A DNA stretch of 64,000 nt from Pectinatus brassicae (GCF_014201835.1 NZ_JACHFH010000009.1:1-64000), one strand, 5' to 3'. Counted from the first letter of the stretch, positions 7,920-19,026 are shown. The notes: a model not told the origin generated them from the sequence alone. Translations and numbers: made by a program.

Positions 7920-9984
7920 GCCCGATATTTTTCCTCCTCTCTAAACGAGAAGATACGTATCGCCATACTTCCAACAGCAATACCGCTATAATACCAAGCA
8001 ATGCCCCCAAAACAATGCCATCTATTCCACGAACTAATGACATATACATTGGTGTACGCATATGCGCAAAAGTTTCAATCATTGATCCTTGTCCAATAGT
8101 TGCTGCAAAAACTATTATGCCAAATAACATTACCGGCCATTTTCTAAGCCAAGCTATCACCATAATAATAAATGCCGGATGACCAATAAACAATTCTTTG
8201 GAGCGCGGCCGCGCAAAAAATGCCCGTTCTAATATAGCACGAATTTTTAATTCAATTCCCGGCACTGGGAAGCCAGCTGTATGACCAGAACGTTCAACAA
8301 ACACCACTAATACAACTAATAAAAAGAAGAATATCATCAGTGTCTTCACTAATACTTTCATATTAAGTAAATATTTTATCTGCTCAATAAGTTTCATTGG
8401 TACCAGTGGATTATTGTCATCCAGAATATTATAGCGCTGGCAAAGTGCTATCCCCACCAATATCATTGGTAAAACAAAGGTCAATTTAATACCACGGAAA
8501 AAGTCAATTTCAAGGAAGTATCTTACATCAGATAATAATCCTGATAAATATGCTGCACCCATAAATGATATTACACTGGCAACAATTATCCCCACCACCG
8601 CCGTTACAATAGCAGCAATAATTGATTTATCTTCACTGCGATCACGGTTTTTTAATCGTTCCAGCACCCAAATCATTGATAGCGCGGGAAATAAATTAGC
8701 TGATGCCAATGCTCCTATCAAGCGTATTTTATTGCCATGTCCCATGGCTAAGGGAATTACACAGATAAGTGATGCAATAATAAACAATGCATACTGATAT
8801 TTCATTTTAAAACCTGGAATAATAAGCGACAGGTATAAAACTCCCGCTGCACAAACTCCCAGCATTAAAAGTATTCTAAGTCCCTGATTAGCCTGATATT
8901 CATTGAAAGTACTTGCCGGCCCAATTTTAAAACCCTTAGCCTCAAGTTTGTTTTTGACAGCACTGAAATATTTCATATTGGTCTCAAACAACGACATATT
9001 TGGTGCAGGCTGTTTATAGAGTTTTAGTAAATCGATGCGAATGTTTCTTTCTTCATCGGTATTGCTCCAACGTTCAACAGCATCTGCCATCTTCAATTTA
9101 GGCTGCTCACCTTCAGGAATTACATAAAGGCGTGCTGCTTTATAATCCAAACCTTTGGCCAAATCCAAAAGACCTGCTTGCGGATAAAATTGCAGCTGTG
9201 TTACATTTTCTATCATACCAAGTGTTATATTACGTTTTTTCATCTGTTCTACTGTATACTCGGATAAATCAGGTGCACCCAATGTTGCCTTACCAGAAAA
9301 TACAATATCAGATACCTTTATACCTTTTAAACGAGAAAAAACAGCATCTATTTTTTCTTTATTAATATCAGTATAGTTGCTTGGACGAGCCACTACATAA
9401 AAGCCAGCAGCATTTACTGCTTTCATTTCATCAGTTGGCATACCAATATTCATTTTTTCAAAATCTTCATAGCGGTCTTTTACCACTAATACCTCTTGAC
9501 TGCCTACTGTTGTTGGATGGACTCTATTTGCCCCTAAGCGCAGTAATAAATCTTCTTTTATTTCCTTAAAAGTCTGTGCATCATGACCTGTGACATATAT
9601 CTGCTCAGCTTTTATCTCATTTTTTTCTGCTAATTCTCGCCAAGCCGGATCAGTCAATGTTCCATTATAGTAAGCTCGCAATATTTCGCTGCCTGGTGTT
9701 GCTGCGGCTTTTCCATTAACGTTTAATTTTTTAAATGTTGTTTCGTAAACAGCCAGTGATGTTATCCCTGCTTTTTTCACCTGTGCAAGTACTTCGGATG
9801 GTGGTAAGCCTTCATCTTCTGCTAATTCTAATACATCTTCATAGTCGAGCACTAGCTCAACAGTCTTATTACTTTGTTCTATATGATATCTTTGAAAACT
9901 GATTATTAATCCAGCCACCAAACCTACTGCAATTAGCAACACAAACCAACGGTTGTAATTGAAAACTTTCAAAATGTTCCCCAC
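7912..9984 (-). CDS. DUF5693 family multi-pass membrane protein
   Basis: Function unknown. Residues 12-30 form an N-terminal membrane anchor; about 35-345 is a soluble, probably extracytoplasmic domain; the C-terminal half has roughly eight hydrophobic segments (for example LRILLMLGVCAAGVLYLSLI and LFIIASLICVIPLAMG). The gene sits between a DUF2993 gene (5-base gap) and csaB (8-base overlap), so it is likely co-transcribed with them. The conserved neighbour csaB suggests a cell-envelope polysaccharide role, perhaps transport or assembly, but that is inference. Length and composition match the family and no defects are seen. Confidence 0.85.
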   Translation of the reverse strand: MGNILKVFNYNRWFVLLIAVGLVAGLIISFQRYHIEQSNKTVELVLDYEDVLELAEDEGLPPSEVLAQVKKAGITSLAVYETTFKKLNVNGKAAATPGSEILRAYYNGTLTDPAWRELAEKNEIKAEQIYVTGHDAQTFKEIKEDLLLRLGANRVHPTTVGSQEVLVVKDRYEDFEKMNIGMPTDEMKAVNAAGFYVVARPSNYTDINKEKIDAVFSRLKGIKVSDIVFSGKATLGAPDLSEYTVEQMKKRNITLGMIENVTQLQFYPQAGLLDLAKGLDYKAARLYVIPEGEQPKLKMADAVERWSNTDEERNIRIDLLKLYKQPAPNMSLFETNMKYFSAVKNKLEAKGFKIGPASTFNEYQANQGLRILLMLGVCAAGVLYLSLIIPGFKMKYQYALFIIASLICVIPLAMGHGNKIRLIGALASANLFPALSMIWVLERLKNRDRSEDKSIIAAIVTAVVGIIVASVISFMGAAYLSGLLSDVRYFLEIDFFRGIKLTFVLPMILVGIALCQRYNILDDNNPLVPMKLIEQIKYLLNMKVLVKTLMIFFFLLVVLVVFVERSGHTAGFPVPGIELKIRAILERAFFARPRSKELFIGHPAFIIMVIAWLRKWPVMLFGIIVFAATIGQGSMIETFAHMRTPMYMSLVRGIDGIVLGALLGIIAVLLLEVWRYVSSRLERRKNIGHE

Positions 9985-9989
9985 CTTGT

Positions 9990-10697
9990 CTATTCTTTGT
10001 GAGCACTTGCTACAATAGCCAGCTTATTTTCTCTTTGTGTTACAGTATCAATCTGTGCATCAAACGGCAATTTAGTTTTATCAATTAATAGGATATTTTC
10101 CATGCTGTTTAAGCTGATTTTTCCCAATAAATCATTCTCTACATCAAGTTCTGAAACTTTAAAGTAGATATTGCCATCTTTAGTATAAAGATTTCCCCGC
10201 ATATTAGCTAATATTTTATTCCCCAATAATGGAATTTCTGCTTTTACTGTTACAAATTTAGGCATAATATCAACATTTACGTTATGAACCTTACTTATAC
10301 GTTTAGCTAATAATTTTTCTAACGACTTTTCGTCAATAGTACATGACATCGTGATATTTTTAGCTTTAGCAATCTTTAAATGCTTTTCCAGCAGTGAACT
10401 CATATCTATTTTTATATTGGTTCCAACTAATGATAAATCATGTACCTCGGTTTCTCCAATAAGTGCTGTATCCGCTGTATAAGAAATTTTATCAATATTA
10501 CCATTAGCAATCATAAATGATGGATGTGTGTATATCTCGCCATATATATGCTGTGCCTTCATATTATCCTTTAAATAACTTCGTATTGTAAAAGATATAT
10601 AATTAGGTAATAGTAAATTAGTCAGCACTGTTAACACTATTATTATTAAAGAAACAACAACTAAACCTTTTCGCAAATTTATCACCTGCACTATCAA
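9990..10697 (-). CDS. DUF2993 (LmeA-like) envelope protein
   Basis: Single N-terminal membrane segment (about residues 9-30, GLVVVSLIIIVLTVLTNLLL) followed by a beta-rich domain typical of DUF2993, a family that includes the mycobacterial phospholipid-binding LmeA. Role here unknown; a lipid-binding or envelope-maintenance function is possible. It begins 5 bases after the prfB stop and ends 5 bases before the DUF5693 start, in one minus-strand operon prfB-DUF2993-DUF5693-csaB. Confidence 0.75.
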   Translation of the reverse strand: MIVQVINLRKGLVVVSLIIIVLTVLTNLLLPNYISFTIRSYLKDNMKAQHIYGEIYTHPSFMIANGNIDKISYTADTALIGETEVHDLSLVGTNIKIDMSSLLEKHLKIAKAKNITMSCTIDEKSLEKLLAKRISKVHNVNVDIMPKFVTVKAEIPLLGNKILANMRGNLYTKDGNIYFKVSELDVENDLLGKISLNSMENILLIDKTKLPFDAQIDTVTQRENKLAIVASAHKE

Positions 10698-10702
10698 CTA
10701 TA

Positions 10703-11810
10703 TTAAATTTGTTTATTTGCCTTTGCCCGCAAATAATTTTCAATGAACATGTTTATTTCGCCGTCCATGACACCTTGAGTATCACTTGTTTCTACATTAG
10801 TACGATGATCCTTTACCATATTATATGGATGGAAAACATATGAACGTATCTGGCTGCCCCATTCTATTTTTTGCTGGTCGCCTTCCAACTTAGACAGTTC
10901 TTCTTCTTTTTTCTGTAGTTCGAGCTCAAATAATCTAGCACGCAACAACCGCATACATTGTTCCTTATTTTGCAGCTGGGAGCGCTGGTTTTGACACTGA
11001 GCTACAACCCCAGTTGGAATATGGGTCATACGAACAGCTGAATCCGTTTTATTGATATGCTGCCCACCAGCACCGCTGGCGCGATAAGTATCAACACGAA
11101 CATCTACCATGTTAATATTGACTTCCACATTATCATCGATTTCCGGCATTACATCACAAGCTGAAAAGGATGTATGACGGCGAGCATTCGAATCAAATGG
11201 TGATATACGAACAAGACGATGTACGCCCTTTTCCGCCTTTAAATAACCATAGGCATTATGCCCCTTTATCATCAGAGTAACCGATTTCACACCGGCTTCA
11301 TCGCCTGGTAATAAATCAGCTGTTTCTACAGAAAAACCATTTTTTTCTGCCCAGCGACCATACATACGCAGCAGCATCTGTGTCCAATCCTGTGCTTCTG
11401 TTCCGCCCGCACCAGCATGCAGTGTTAAAATAGCATTATTAGCATCATAATGGCCTGATAAAAGTATTTCCAGTTCAAGCTGTTCTAACTGTGTACGAAT
11501 GAATTTTATATCACCCTCAACTTCAGCACAGACACTTTCATCCTTATCTTCCATGCCCATTTCCCATAATACCTGCATGTCCTCATATTTATTGATAAGG
11601 TTTTCGTAACGTTCTACACCATCTTTTAATGCGTTTAATTCTGTAGATACTTTCTGGGCTTTTTCAGGATCATCCCAAAAAGCTGGTTCACCCATTTTAT
11701 ATTCTAGCTCGGCTATTTTTTCTTTTTTGCGAGCGACGTCAAAGTGAAGCCCCCATTTCATCCAGTTTTTTCTTGACGTCTACAATTGTTGTACGTAAAT
11801 CTTCTAACAC
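10703..11810 (-). CDS. prfB: Peptide chain release factor 2, with programmed +1 frameshift
   Basis: RF2 releases the peptide at UGA and UAA. The main frame (from 11740) contains the GGQ motif in RASGAGGQHINKT and the rest of the domain, ending ANKQI. The N-terminal 23 codons are in another frame: a GTG start at 11808-11810 gives VLEDLRTTIVDVKKKLDEMG and ends at an in-frame TGA (11739-11741). The shift site reads CTT TGA C, preceded by a GGGGG Shine-Dalgarno-like run in codons ATG GGG GCT, as in classical autoregulated prfB: low RF2 leads to a slip past T 11741 into GAC. A weak AAGGA lies upstream of the GTG. The coding sequence is therefore join(11742-11810 complement, 10703-11740 complement). 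Confidence 0.93.
11738..11755 (-). promoter_or_regulatory. prfB programmed frameshift site
   Basis: Minus strand shows GGGGG, 5 bases, then CTT TGA C. The UGA is the codon read by RF2 itself, so frameshifting senses RF2 supply. This matches the well-known E. coli arrangement, with slightly longer spacing between the purine run and the slippery CTT. Confidence 0.9.
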
Positions 11811-11867
11811 TGTCTTTCACATCCTTAAAATTTATATAAAATTATACCCGCTCCGGTATTTCTTAAA

Positions 11868-11905
11868 ATACAGCAACAGCCAGATAGGCTATTGCTGTAT
11901 TTTTT
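11868..11905 (-). terminator. Terminator downstream of secA
   Basis: 14-bp stem ATACAGCAACAGCC/GGCTATTGCTGTAT (one mismatch), 5-base loop; T-run present on the minus side as TTTT, and a longer one on the plus side. It sits 30 bases before the prfB region and just after the secA stop at 11905. Confidence 0.7.
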
Positions 11906-14430
11906 TATTTATTACGTCCACAGCAGTTTTTATATTTTTTTCCGCTGCCACAAGGACACGGGTCATTTCTGCCAACTGTTTCTTTATTCACCACTGGTTT
12001 CTTCTTAGTTTCTTCAGTCTCATCGCCGCCATGTGATGCTGTTGCTGTCTGCAAATGGTCTTCAAGCTGACTTTGTTGTTCCTGTACGATATTAACACGA
12101 TACATCAGCTTAGCTACTTCTTCCTTGACATTATTAATCATAGCCTGGAACATATCATAAGCTTCTGTTCTATATTCAACAATTGGATTTTTTTGTCCAT
12201 AAGCACGAAGTCCAATTCCTTCACGCAGCATATCCATTTCGTCAAGATGTTCCATCCATTTATTATCAACGACTTTAAGCATGATTATTTTTTCTAATTC
12301 ACGCATATTTTCTTCGCCAAACATCTGTTCCCGTGCTTTATAATTCTCATCAGCCATGTTGTATAACATTTCTTTTAGTTCGTCACGGCTCATGCTTTCC
12401 AGCCCACCCTGCTGTAATTTTCCCTGTACAGCATAAACTTTTTCTGCATCTTCTATTAAATCAGCAATATTCCATTCTTCAGGATAAAGTTTTTCATTAG
12501 CATACAAATCCATTTCATCATCGATAATTTCATGAATCATCTGTAAAACATTATCTTTTAAATTTTCACTGGTCAGTACTGTACGACGTTGTCCATAAAT
12601 AACTTCACGCTGTTGATTCATAACATCATCATATTCAAGGACATGCTTACGAATATCAAAGTTGCGTGCTTCCACTTTCTTTTGCGCCTGTTCAATAGAA
12701 CGCGTAACCAGCTTGTGTTCAATCGGATCATCTTCGCCCATACCAAGTTTATCCATGATATTGGCAATATTGTCTGACCCAAATAAACGCATCAAATCAT
12801 CGTCAAGTGACAGATAAAAACGTGATGAACCAGGGTCACCCTGACGACCAGCACGACCACGCAGCTGATTATCAATACGGCGTGATTCATGGCGTTCCGT
12901 ACCAATGATATGGAGCCCGCCGTTTTCTTTAACACCCTCACCCAGCGTAATATCTGTACCACGGCCTGCCATATTGGTAGCAATAGTAACAGCTCCCGCC
13001 TGACCAGCATTAGTAATAATCTGCGCTTCCTGTTCATGGTATTTAGCATTTAAAACGTTATGCGGAATATGATGTTTTTTTAGTAAATCGCCCAGTTCCT
13101 CTGACTGCACAATTGAAGTTGTACCAACAAGAACCGGCTGACCTTTAGTGTGATATTCCTTGATGGCATTTACAACTGCTTTTAATTTAGCCTTTTTCGT
13201 TTTATAAATAACATCAGGATGATCTAAACGCTGAATAGGTTTATTAGTAGGAATTACTATAACCGGCAATTTATAAATTTTGAGGAATTCATCTTCTTCA
13301 GTCTTAGCTGTTCCTGTCATGCCTGATAATTTATCATACATACGGAAATAATTTTGGAATGTTATTGTTGCCAAAGTCTGTGATTCACGCTGAATTTTTA
13401 CATTTTCCTTAGCTTCAATAGCCTGATGTAAACCATCAGAATAACGACGGCCAAACATAAGGCGTCCGGTAAATTCATCAACGATAACAATTTCATCATC
13501 ACGCACTACATAATCCCTATCACGAATCATAAGTGCCTTAGCCCGTAATGCCTGGGTAAAGCAATGTGACATTTCAATATTACTTGTATCATAGAGATTT
13601 TCAATGTTTAAGGCCTTTTCGATCTTGCTTACAGCTGACTCTAATGGCGATACATTCTTTTCTTTTTCATTGAGCGTATAATCTTCGCCTTCTTTTAAAG
13701 GTGCTACTGCTCTTGCCATAATTGAATACATATTGGTTGATTTACTACCAGGACCTGAAATAATAAGTGGTGTACGGGCTTCATCAATTAAAATACTATC
13801 TACTTCATCGACAATAGCATAATTGAGATCTCTTTGCACCATCTGATCCTTATAGATAACCATGTTATCACGCAGATAATCGAAACCAAATTCATTATTA
13901 GTACCAAATGTAACATCACAGTTATAGGCAAATTTACGTTCAGCAAAATCCATATCATGCGTAATAAGGCCTACTGATAAACCAAGTGTACGATATAATT
14001 TCCCCATCCACTCACTATCACGTTTAGCCAGATAATCATTGACTGTAATCATATGAACACCTTTTTGTGATAAGGCATTAAGGTAAACAGCTGTTGTCGC
14101 TACAAGGGTTTTCCCTTCACCTGTTTTCATTTCGGCAATCTTACCTTCATGCAGGCAGATACCCCCTATAAGCTGTACATCAAAATGGCGCATCCCGAGC
14201 TTGCGGCGTGATGCTTCACGTACAACAGCAAAAGCTTCTGGCAATATTGCATCCAAAGATTCACCATTAGCTATACGCGTTTTGAATTTTTCAGTATTTC
14301 CGCACAATGTACCATCGCTCATCTTGCGATACTCTGGTTCCAGCGCATTTATTGCTTCCACAATTTTGCGCATGCGTTTTATTTCTTTTTCGTTATTATC
14401 TCCTAATAAACTTTTTAAAAAACCTAACAA
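11905..14430 (-). CDS. secA: Preprotein translocase ATPase SecA
   Basis: Motor of the Sec translocon, driving preproteins through SecYEG at the membrane. Walker A is [14 protein letters not shown] (about residue 100), DEAD-like Walker [16 protein letters not shown], and motif [12 protein letters not shown] is present. The C-terminus is the zinc- and SecB/lipid-binding tail [17 protein letters not shown] place the start at TTG 14430 ([11 protein letters not shown]): AGAGGTG lies 6 bases before it, whereas the upstream GTG at 14439 overlaps that ribosome binding site, and SecA proteins normally begin MLG. Stand-alone gene on the minus strand. Confidence 0.96.
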   Translation of the reverse strand: MLGFLKSLLGDNNEKEIKRMRKIVEAINALEPEYRKMSDGTLCGNTEKFKTRIANGESLDAILPEAFAVVREASRRKLGMRHFDVQLIGGICLHEGKIAEMKTGEGKTLVATTAVYLNALSQKGVHMITVNDYLAKRDSEWMGKLYRTLGLSVGLITHDMDFAERKFAYNCDVTFGTNNEFGFDYLRDNMVIYKDQMVQRDLNYAIVDEVDSILIDEARTPLIISGPGSKSTNMYSIMARAVAPLKEGEDYTLNEKEKNVSPLESAVSKIEKALNIENLYDTSNIEMSHCFTQALRAKALMIRDRDYVVRDDEIVIVDEFTGRLMFGRRYSDGLHQAIEAKENVKIQRESQTLATITFQNYFRMYDKLSGMTGTAKTEEDEFLKIYKLPVIVIPTNKPIQRLDHPDVIYKTKKAKLKAVVNAIKEYHTKGQPVLVGTTSIVQSEELGDLLKKHHIPHNVLNAKYHEQEAQIITNAGQAGAVTIATNMAGRGTDITLGEGVKENGGLHIIGTERHESRRIDNQLRGRAGRQGDPGSSRFYLSLDDDLMRLFGSDNIANIMDKLGMGEDDPIEHKLVTRSIEQAQKKVEARNFDIRKHVLEYDDVMNQQREVIYGQRRTVLTSENLKDNVLQMIHEIIDDEMDLYANEKLYPEEWNIADLIEDAEKVYAVQGKLQQGGLESMSRDELKEMLYNMADENYKAREQMFGEENMRELEKIIMLKVVDNKWMEHLDEMDMLREGIGLRAYGQKNPIVEYRTEAYDMFQAMINNVKEEVAKLMYRVNIVQEQQSQLEDHLQTATASHGGDETEETKKKPVVNKETVGRNDPCPCGSGKKYKNCCGRNK

Positions 14431-14604
14431 ATATGTCACCTCTTATTATAGTAAAGACATTTTTATGCATTAGACTAAGTATTGTTAATAACAAATATAT
14501 TGGCAGCCTATTCTCCGTTATGAATAGACTACGTAAAATTTTATCAAACAATCCCCTATAAGTCAAAACAGTCTAAGATAAATTATAATCTTTAATGACT
14601 TTTT

Positions 14605-14650
14605 TATCAATAAAAAAGTTTCCACCCTAATAATTCCTTGGATAGAAACC
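14605..14650 (-). terminator. Terminator downstream of the DnaA-domain-I-like gene
   Basis: Minus-strand hairpin pairing GTTTCTATCC-type arm (14640-14649) with GGGTGGAAAC (14618-14627), then a TTTTTTAT run. A short inverted repeat CTTTTTTAT/ATAAAAAAG follows. It lies 8 bases past the gene's stop codon. Confidence 0.7.
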
Positions 14651-14657
14651 TTTTTAA

Positions 14658-14972
14658 TTAAAACATTGTCTTCATTATCCCGATAACTTTTACCACTTTT
14701 ACCTTGAATACTTGTTTTAACGCTGGTGTTAAATCCTGAATATGGATTCTTTGCAGTTCATTGCCTGCTGTAATAAGTAAAGTATTATCATTTTTAGACA
14801 AATTATGGATAGGCTCGATATATTTAACAAAATCCTCTTCACCTATCATATCTTTTAATCGGGCAAAGCATTCCGTAAATTCACTTTTACGTTCTACAAT
14901 AGAACTAAGTCGTTCTGTTTTTAAATGCGGGTTATTTCTAATATTATCCATATTTTCTGCTGGTTTAAACAA
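14658..14972 (-). CDS. Small protein resembling DnaA domain I
   Basis: 104 aa. From about residue 30 the sequence FTECFARLKDMIGEEDFVKYIEPIH, followed by LLITAGNELQRIHIQDLTPALKQVF, follows the pattern of the DnaA N-terminal domain (a conserved F/W-containing helix, an I-E-P turn, a strand of hydrophobics then N-E-x-x-R-x-W/I). There is no AAA+ or DNA-binding part, so it is a stand-alone domain. Such a protein could bind DnaA partners or modulate initiation, but that is inference from pattern alone. It is alone between secA and ahbB, with its own terminator. A short poorly conserved N-terminal segment could begin at another start. Confidence 0.5.
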   Translation of the reverse strand: MFKPAENMDNIRNNPHLKTERLSSIVERKSEFTECFARLKDMIGEEDFVKYIEPIHNLSKNDNTLLITAGNELQRIHIQDLTPALKQVFKVKVVKVIGIMKTMF

Positions 14973-15023
14973 ATTTTTTCACTTTCCTTTCATTTAATTA
15001 TATTTTTTCGTACTATGCATGTA

Positions 15024-15060
15024 AAAAAAACTGCCATAAAGCATCTTTCTTTATGGCAGT
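15024..15060 (-). terminator. Strong terminator downstream of ahbB
   Basis: Perfect 12-bp stem ACTGCCATAAAG/CTTTATGGCAGT with 7-base loop; on the minus strand it is followed by TTTTTTT. Ends the ahbA-ahbB unit. Confidence 0.95.
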
Positions 15061-15070
15061 CCAAAATTAT

Positions 15071-15553
15071 TTATTGTGCTATTTTTTCATCTTCAAAATA
15101 ACGCATGCTTGTTTTTTTCCATTCTTTTACACTGTAAAGCATAACCCGTTCATTTAAGCCATTTTCCTGTGCTAAGGTCTGAGCGATATCGTCGCATTCT
15201 TCCTTAGTGGTTGCATGAATCATCGTATAAACATTATAGGGCCAGTCCGGTGTAGTTGTTCTATCATAACAGTGTGATACAGCTGCATTAGCAGCCATTG
15301 CCCGGCCAATTTCATCCATCTTTTCCGCAGGAACCACCCATGCACAAAGCACATTTGCCGAAAAACCAGCTGTATAATGAGCCAGTACTGCACCCATCTT
15401 ACGAATTTGGCCATTTTCTTTATACTTAGTCAGACGCTGTAATAATTCGCTCTCGGTTATCCCAATGCGTTTTGCTAATTCTTCATAGGGATTAGCTACA
15501 AGAGGAAAATCATTTTGCATTACTCTAATAATTTTTTTATCCAATGTATCCAT
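15071..15553 (-). CDS. ahbB: Siroheme decarboxylase subunit AhbB (Lrp/AsnC-like)
   Basis: With AhbA decarboxylates siroheme to 12,18-didecarboxysiroheme in the alternative heme route. N-terminal winged helix (residues 3-60), then an AsnC-type ligand domain. AhbB-like residues are visible in GAVLAHYTAGFSANVLCAWVV and VSHCYDR, then WPYNVYTMIH. It starts 8 bases after ahbA ends; the two form a dimer-of-partners operon. Lrp-type transcription regulators look similar, but the HCYDR and WPYN motifs favour the enzyme. No other heme gene is in this window. Confidence 0.85.
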   Translation of the reverse strand: MDTLDKKIIRVMQNDFPLVANPYEELAKRIGITESELLQRLTKYKENGQIRKMGAVLAHYTAGFSANVLCAWVVPAEKMDEIGRAMAANAAVSHCYDRTTTPDWPYNVYTMIHATTKEECDDIAQTLAQENGLNERVMLYSVKEWKKTSMRYFEDEKIAQ

Positions 15554-15561
15554 ATCATTAC

Positions 15562-16014
15562 CTACTTCAAATTAAATTTTACATTTACTTTATACTTTTT
15601 CCGAGAAACCAAATTCATTGCAGCCTCTACGCCTGGCAGTTTCCGTACATTTGACAAAATCTCATCACGATCCTGCTCACTATGTGTCAGCAAAGTAAAC
15701 CATAAGTTATATTTCCCCTTGCGCTCATAATTATGTGTTGCTCCCTCATAATTATTTATCGCGCTGGCAACTTGTTTCATATAGCCTTCCTTTACCTTTA
15801 ATGCTACCAATGTCCCACTATAACCAAGCTTAGCAGAATCAAAAAAAGGACCTACTCGCCTAATATATCCAGCCTGTTTTAATTTATTGAGCCGTTCTAT
15901 AACCTCTTGCTCAGACAGGCCAATGATTTTGCCTAAATCAGCAAACGGCTGTGGGGTCAATGGCAGATTAGTCTGTATAGCATTCAAAATCTTTTTGTCT
16001 GATAGTGTCAGCAT
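15562..16014 (-). CDS. ahbA: Siroheme decarboxylase subunit AhbA (Lrp/AsnC-like)
   Basis: Partner of AhbB. 150 aa: winged helix (about 4-58), then a ligand domain with GPFFDSAKLGYSGTLVALKV, THNYERKGKYNLWFTLL and a C-terminal R-KKYKV strand; the HNYER and YNLWFTL motifs are those seen in AhbA. First gene of the two-gene unit; upstream is engB on the same strand, 55 bases away. Confidence 0.85.
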   Translation of the reverse strand: MLTLSDKKILNAIQTNLPLTPQPFADLGKIIGLSEQEVIERLNKLKQAGYIRRVGPFFDSAKLGYSGTLVALKVKEGYMKQVASAINNYEGATHNYERKGKYNLWFTLLTHSEQDRDEILSNVRKLPGVEAAMNLVSRKKYKVNVKFNLK

Positions 16015-16069
16015 TTATCTACCTCGTATTTATAATTATATAATTGAATCTGATTCATATTTAATATAA

Positions 16070-16705
16070 TTATTCTACCAAAGCTTCCCCTATAAAGTCA
16101 AGTAAATATGAACGGCCGTCATTTTTTACGGAAGAATACGGCAATATCATAAGTTCAGGCACTCCTAAAGCTTTTTTTATGCGCGCAATATTTTTATTTA
16201 CGGCATTTTTACTAATTTTATCAGCTTTAGTTGCTATTACGAAAACTGGTAAATTATTTTTTACCAGCCATTTAAACATATCTATATCCGACTGCATAGG
16301 GTCATGTCGTATATCAATAAGCTGACATACACAATAGATCTGCTCAGATGTCAGAAAATATTTTTCGATAAACGAAGCCCATATTTTTCGGGCAGATTTA
16401 CCTGTTTTAGCATAACCATAGCCTGGTAAATCCACTAGATAAAAATCTTTTACCGATTCATCTTCGTAATATTTAGCACGTAATTTGAAAAAATTTATAG
16501 TCTGTGTCTTTCCCGGCGTACCGCTTATCCGCGCTAAATTGCGTGTACGCGTAAGCGAATTAATCAATGATGATTTACCAACATTGGATCGACCAATAAA
16601 AGCAATTTCCAGCATTTTTTCCTCAGGAAATTGCTCTGGTTTTACCGCTGATGCTATATATTCAGCACCAATTATATTTATCATTTCTTTTTTATTTTCT
16701 ATCAT
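16070..16705 (-). CDS. engB: Ribosome biogenesis GTPase EngB (YsxC/YihA)
   Basis: Essential GTPase for late 50S assembly. G1 motif GRSNVGKSS (near 37), G3 [10 protein letters not shown]4 TKADK and G5 YSSVKNDG are all present; 211 aa is normal. Its ATG overlaps the lon stop codon by 4 bases (ATGA-type), so translation is coupled to lon, the usual Firmicutes arrangement. Confidence 0.95.
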   Translation of the reverse strand: MIENKKEMINIIGAEYIASAVKPEQFPEEKMLEIAFIGRSNVGKSSLINSLTRTRNLARISGTPGKTQTINFFKLRAKYYEDESVKDFYLVDLPGYGYAKTGKSARKIWASFIEKYFLTSEQIYCVCQLIDIRHDPMQSDIDMFKWLVKNNLPVFVIATKADKISKNAVNKNIARIKKALGVPELMILPYSSVKNDGRSYLLDFIGEALVE

Positions 16706-19026
16706 TCGTCCACCAATGCATATTTCAAAACTTCATCCATACTGGCAACTGGTATAAAGGTCATTTTTTCTCTGACTTCTTCATCAATATCTTCAATATC
16801 TTTTTCATTTTCCTGCGGCAGAATTATTGTATATATCTTTTCACGATAAGCAGCTAGCGTTTTTTCTTTAAGCCCGCCGATCGGTAGTACACGACCACGC
16901 AACGTAATTTCGCCAGTCATGGCTAAATCACTACGAACTTTTTTATCAGTAAGCGCCGATATCATTGCTGTAGCCATTGTTATACCCGCTGATGGGCCAT
17001 CCTTAGGAATAGCTCCTTCCGGCAAATGAATATGAATATCTTTCTTTTCATAAAATTGTTCATCAAGCCCTAACTCTTCACTGCGGCTTCTTATATAGGA
17101 AAGTCCGGCTTTAGCGGATTCCTGCATAACATCACCTAATTGACCGGTTAATATTAAATGCCCTTTGCCTTTTAAGACAGTGACTTCTGTAGGTAAAATA
17201 TCCCCTCCTACTTCTGTCCATGCCAGTCCTGTGCATACACCTACTTCAGCTTTCTTTTCAGCTTTATTACGGGCATATTTAGCACGTCCTAAAAATTCTT
17301 CTAAATTTTTAGCAGTAATGCGAATTTTATCTTTTTCTTCTTCAATAATTTTTTTAGCAATTTTCCGGCATACAGCACCAATTTGACGTTCCAGCTCACG
17401 CACACCAGATTCTCTAGTATAATCCGCTATTATTTTCTGCAAAGATCCCGCCATAAACTGCAATTGTGCTTTCTTTAAACCAGCTGCTTCCATCTGTTTA
17501 TTTACCAAATATTGCTTAGCTATCTGATATTTTTCCTCTTCGGTATAACTTTCCAATGTTATAATTTCCATGCGATCACGCAAAGGACGTGGTACTCTTG
17601 CTATATTATTGGCAGTTACTATCCAAAACACTTGTGATAAATCAAAGGGGATTTCCACATAATGATCAGAAAAAGTATTATTTTGTTCTGGGTCGAGCAC
17701 TTCGAGCAGTGCAGCTGCTGGATCACCTCTGAAATCAGCCGCAATTTTATCAATTTCATCAAGTAAAAATACAGGATTTTTGCTTTCGGCTGTTTTAATG
17801 CCATTTATTATTCTGCCCGGCATTGATCCTACATATGTTCTGCGATGACCGCGGATTTCAGCTTCATCACGCAAGCCACCTAATGATGCCCGAACAAACT
17901 TTCTTCCCATTGCCCTAGCAATGGATGAGGCCAAAGAAGTCTTACCAACACCTGGTGGACCTACCAAACAAATTACCGGAGCTTTCTTCCCATTGGATAA
18001 TTTGCGCACAGCCAAATATTCCAAAATACGTTCTTTGACTTTCTTTAAGCCATAATGATCCTTTTCCATAATATCTCTGGCCGCATCAATATTAAGCTTT
18101 TCTTTACTGGTACGATTCCATGGTAAATCCAATAAACACTCAATATATGAGCGTGCAACACCCGTTTCTGCTGATGCCGGTGACATTCTTTCCAAGCGTG
18201 CTACTTCTTTAGCTAATACCTCCATAACACGGCTTGGATACTTGCCTTTAGTCATTCGTATTTTATATTCATCAACTTCAGGTCGTTGTCCATCTCTATC
18301 GCCCAATTCTTTATGAATTGCTTTTAATTGTTCACGCAGATAATATTCTTTTTGGATTTTTTCCATCTGCTTATGAACACGCTGACTAATCTGCTGTTCA
18401 ATACCTAAAATTTCCATTTCGCGTGTTAAAATTGCATAAAGTTTTTCCAAACGCTTTGTAATGTCAATTAAAGATAATAAATCCTGCTTATCCTCTAATT
18501 TCATATTCATGTGGCTGGCAATCAAATCACATAAATGACCACCATCTTCTATCATAACCACCGACACTAATGTTTCCGGTGGAATTTTCTTACTCAATTT
18601 CACCCATTTTTCAAACTGGCTTACTACGCCACGCGTCAAAGCTTCCATATTTATCGAGTCATCCTGCTTATCTTCCTTATACTCGATAATCTCTGCTTCA
18701 TTATATTTTTCACCAAAGTTAATATCAGTAATCTGAGCCCGGTACATACCTTCTACCAAAACACGCATAGAGCCGCCTGGTAATTTCAAAAGCTGTCGTA
18801 TTTCTGCCACAGTTCCCACTTCATATATATCATCGACGCCAGGATCATTTACCGCAGCATCCTTTTGGGCACTAAGCATTATCTTGTGCTCATGCACCAT
18901 AGCTTCTTCCAATGCTGCTACAGATTTATCACGTCCTACATCAAGATTAACTATTACATAAGGAAATACAACTATTCCTCGGAGTGCTAGCAACGGCAAT
19001 TTCTTTCTTTTTTCTTCTTTTGCCAT
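16702..19026 (-). CDS. lon: ATP-dependent Lon protease
   Basis: Degrades misfolded and regulatory proteins in the cytoplasm. N-terminal LON substrate domain (about 10-200), coiled-coil linker, AAA+ module with GPPGVGKTS and FLLDEIDKI, then the serine-lysine protease with S679 in PKDGPSAG and K720 in GGLKEK. 774 aa matches LonA. Followed by engB in a 4-base overlap. Upstream 437 bases separate it from clpX; they hold a candidate RNA gene. Confidence 0.97.
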   Translation of the reverse strand: MAKEEKRKKLPLLALRGIVVFPYVIVNLDVGRDKSVAALEEAMVHEHKIMLSAQKDAAVNDPGVDDIYEVGTVAEIRQLLKLPGGSMRVLVEGMYRAQITDINFGEKYNEAEIIEYKEDKQDDSINMEALTRGVVSQFEKWVKLSKKIPPETLVSVVMIEDGGHLCDLIASHMNMKLEDKQDLLSLIDITKRLEKLYAILTREMEILGIEQQISQRVHKQMEKIQKEYYLREQLKAIHKELGDRDGQRPEVDEYKIRMTKGKYPSRVMEVLAKEVARLERMSPASAETGVARSYIECLLDLPWNRTSKEKLNIDAARDIMEKDHYGLKKVKERILEYLAVRKLSNGKKAPVICLVGPPGVGKTSLASSIARAMGRKFVRASLGGLRDEAEIRGHRRTYVGSMPGRIINGIKTAESKNPVFLLDEIDKIAADFRGDPAAALLEVLDPEQNNTFSDHYVEIPFDLSQVFWIVTANNIARVPRPLRDRMEIITLESYTEEEKYQIAKQYLVNKQMEAAGLKKAQLQFMAGSLQKIIADYTRESGVRELERQIGAVCRKIAKKIIEEEKDKIRITAKNLEEFLGRAKYARNKAEKKAEVGVCTGLAWTEVGGDILPTEVTVLKGKGHLILTGQLGDVMQESAKAGLSYIRSRSEELGLDEQFYEKKDIHIHLPEGAIPKDGPSAGITMATAMISALTDKKVRSDLAMTGEITLRGRVLPIGGLKEKTLAAYREKIYTIILPQENEKDIEDIDEEVREKMTFIPVASMDEVLKYALVDE

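Noticed and set aside
12792-13049. Open frame inside secA on the minus strand
   Set aside because: Shifted frame of secA, low-complexity composition, no ribosome binding site.
15071-16014. Two Lrp/AsnC transcription regulators
   Set aside because: HCYDR/WPYN and HNYER/YNLWFTL motifs favour siroheme decarboxylase subunits; a regulator role was considered less likely.
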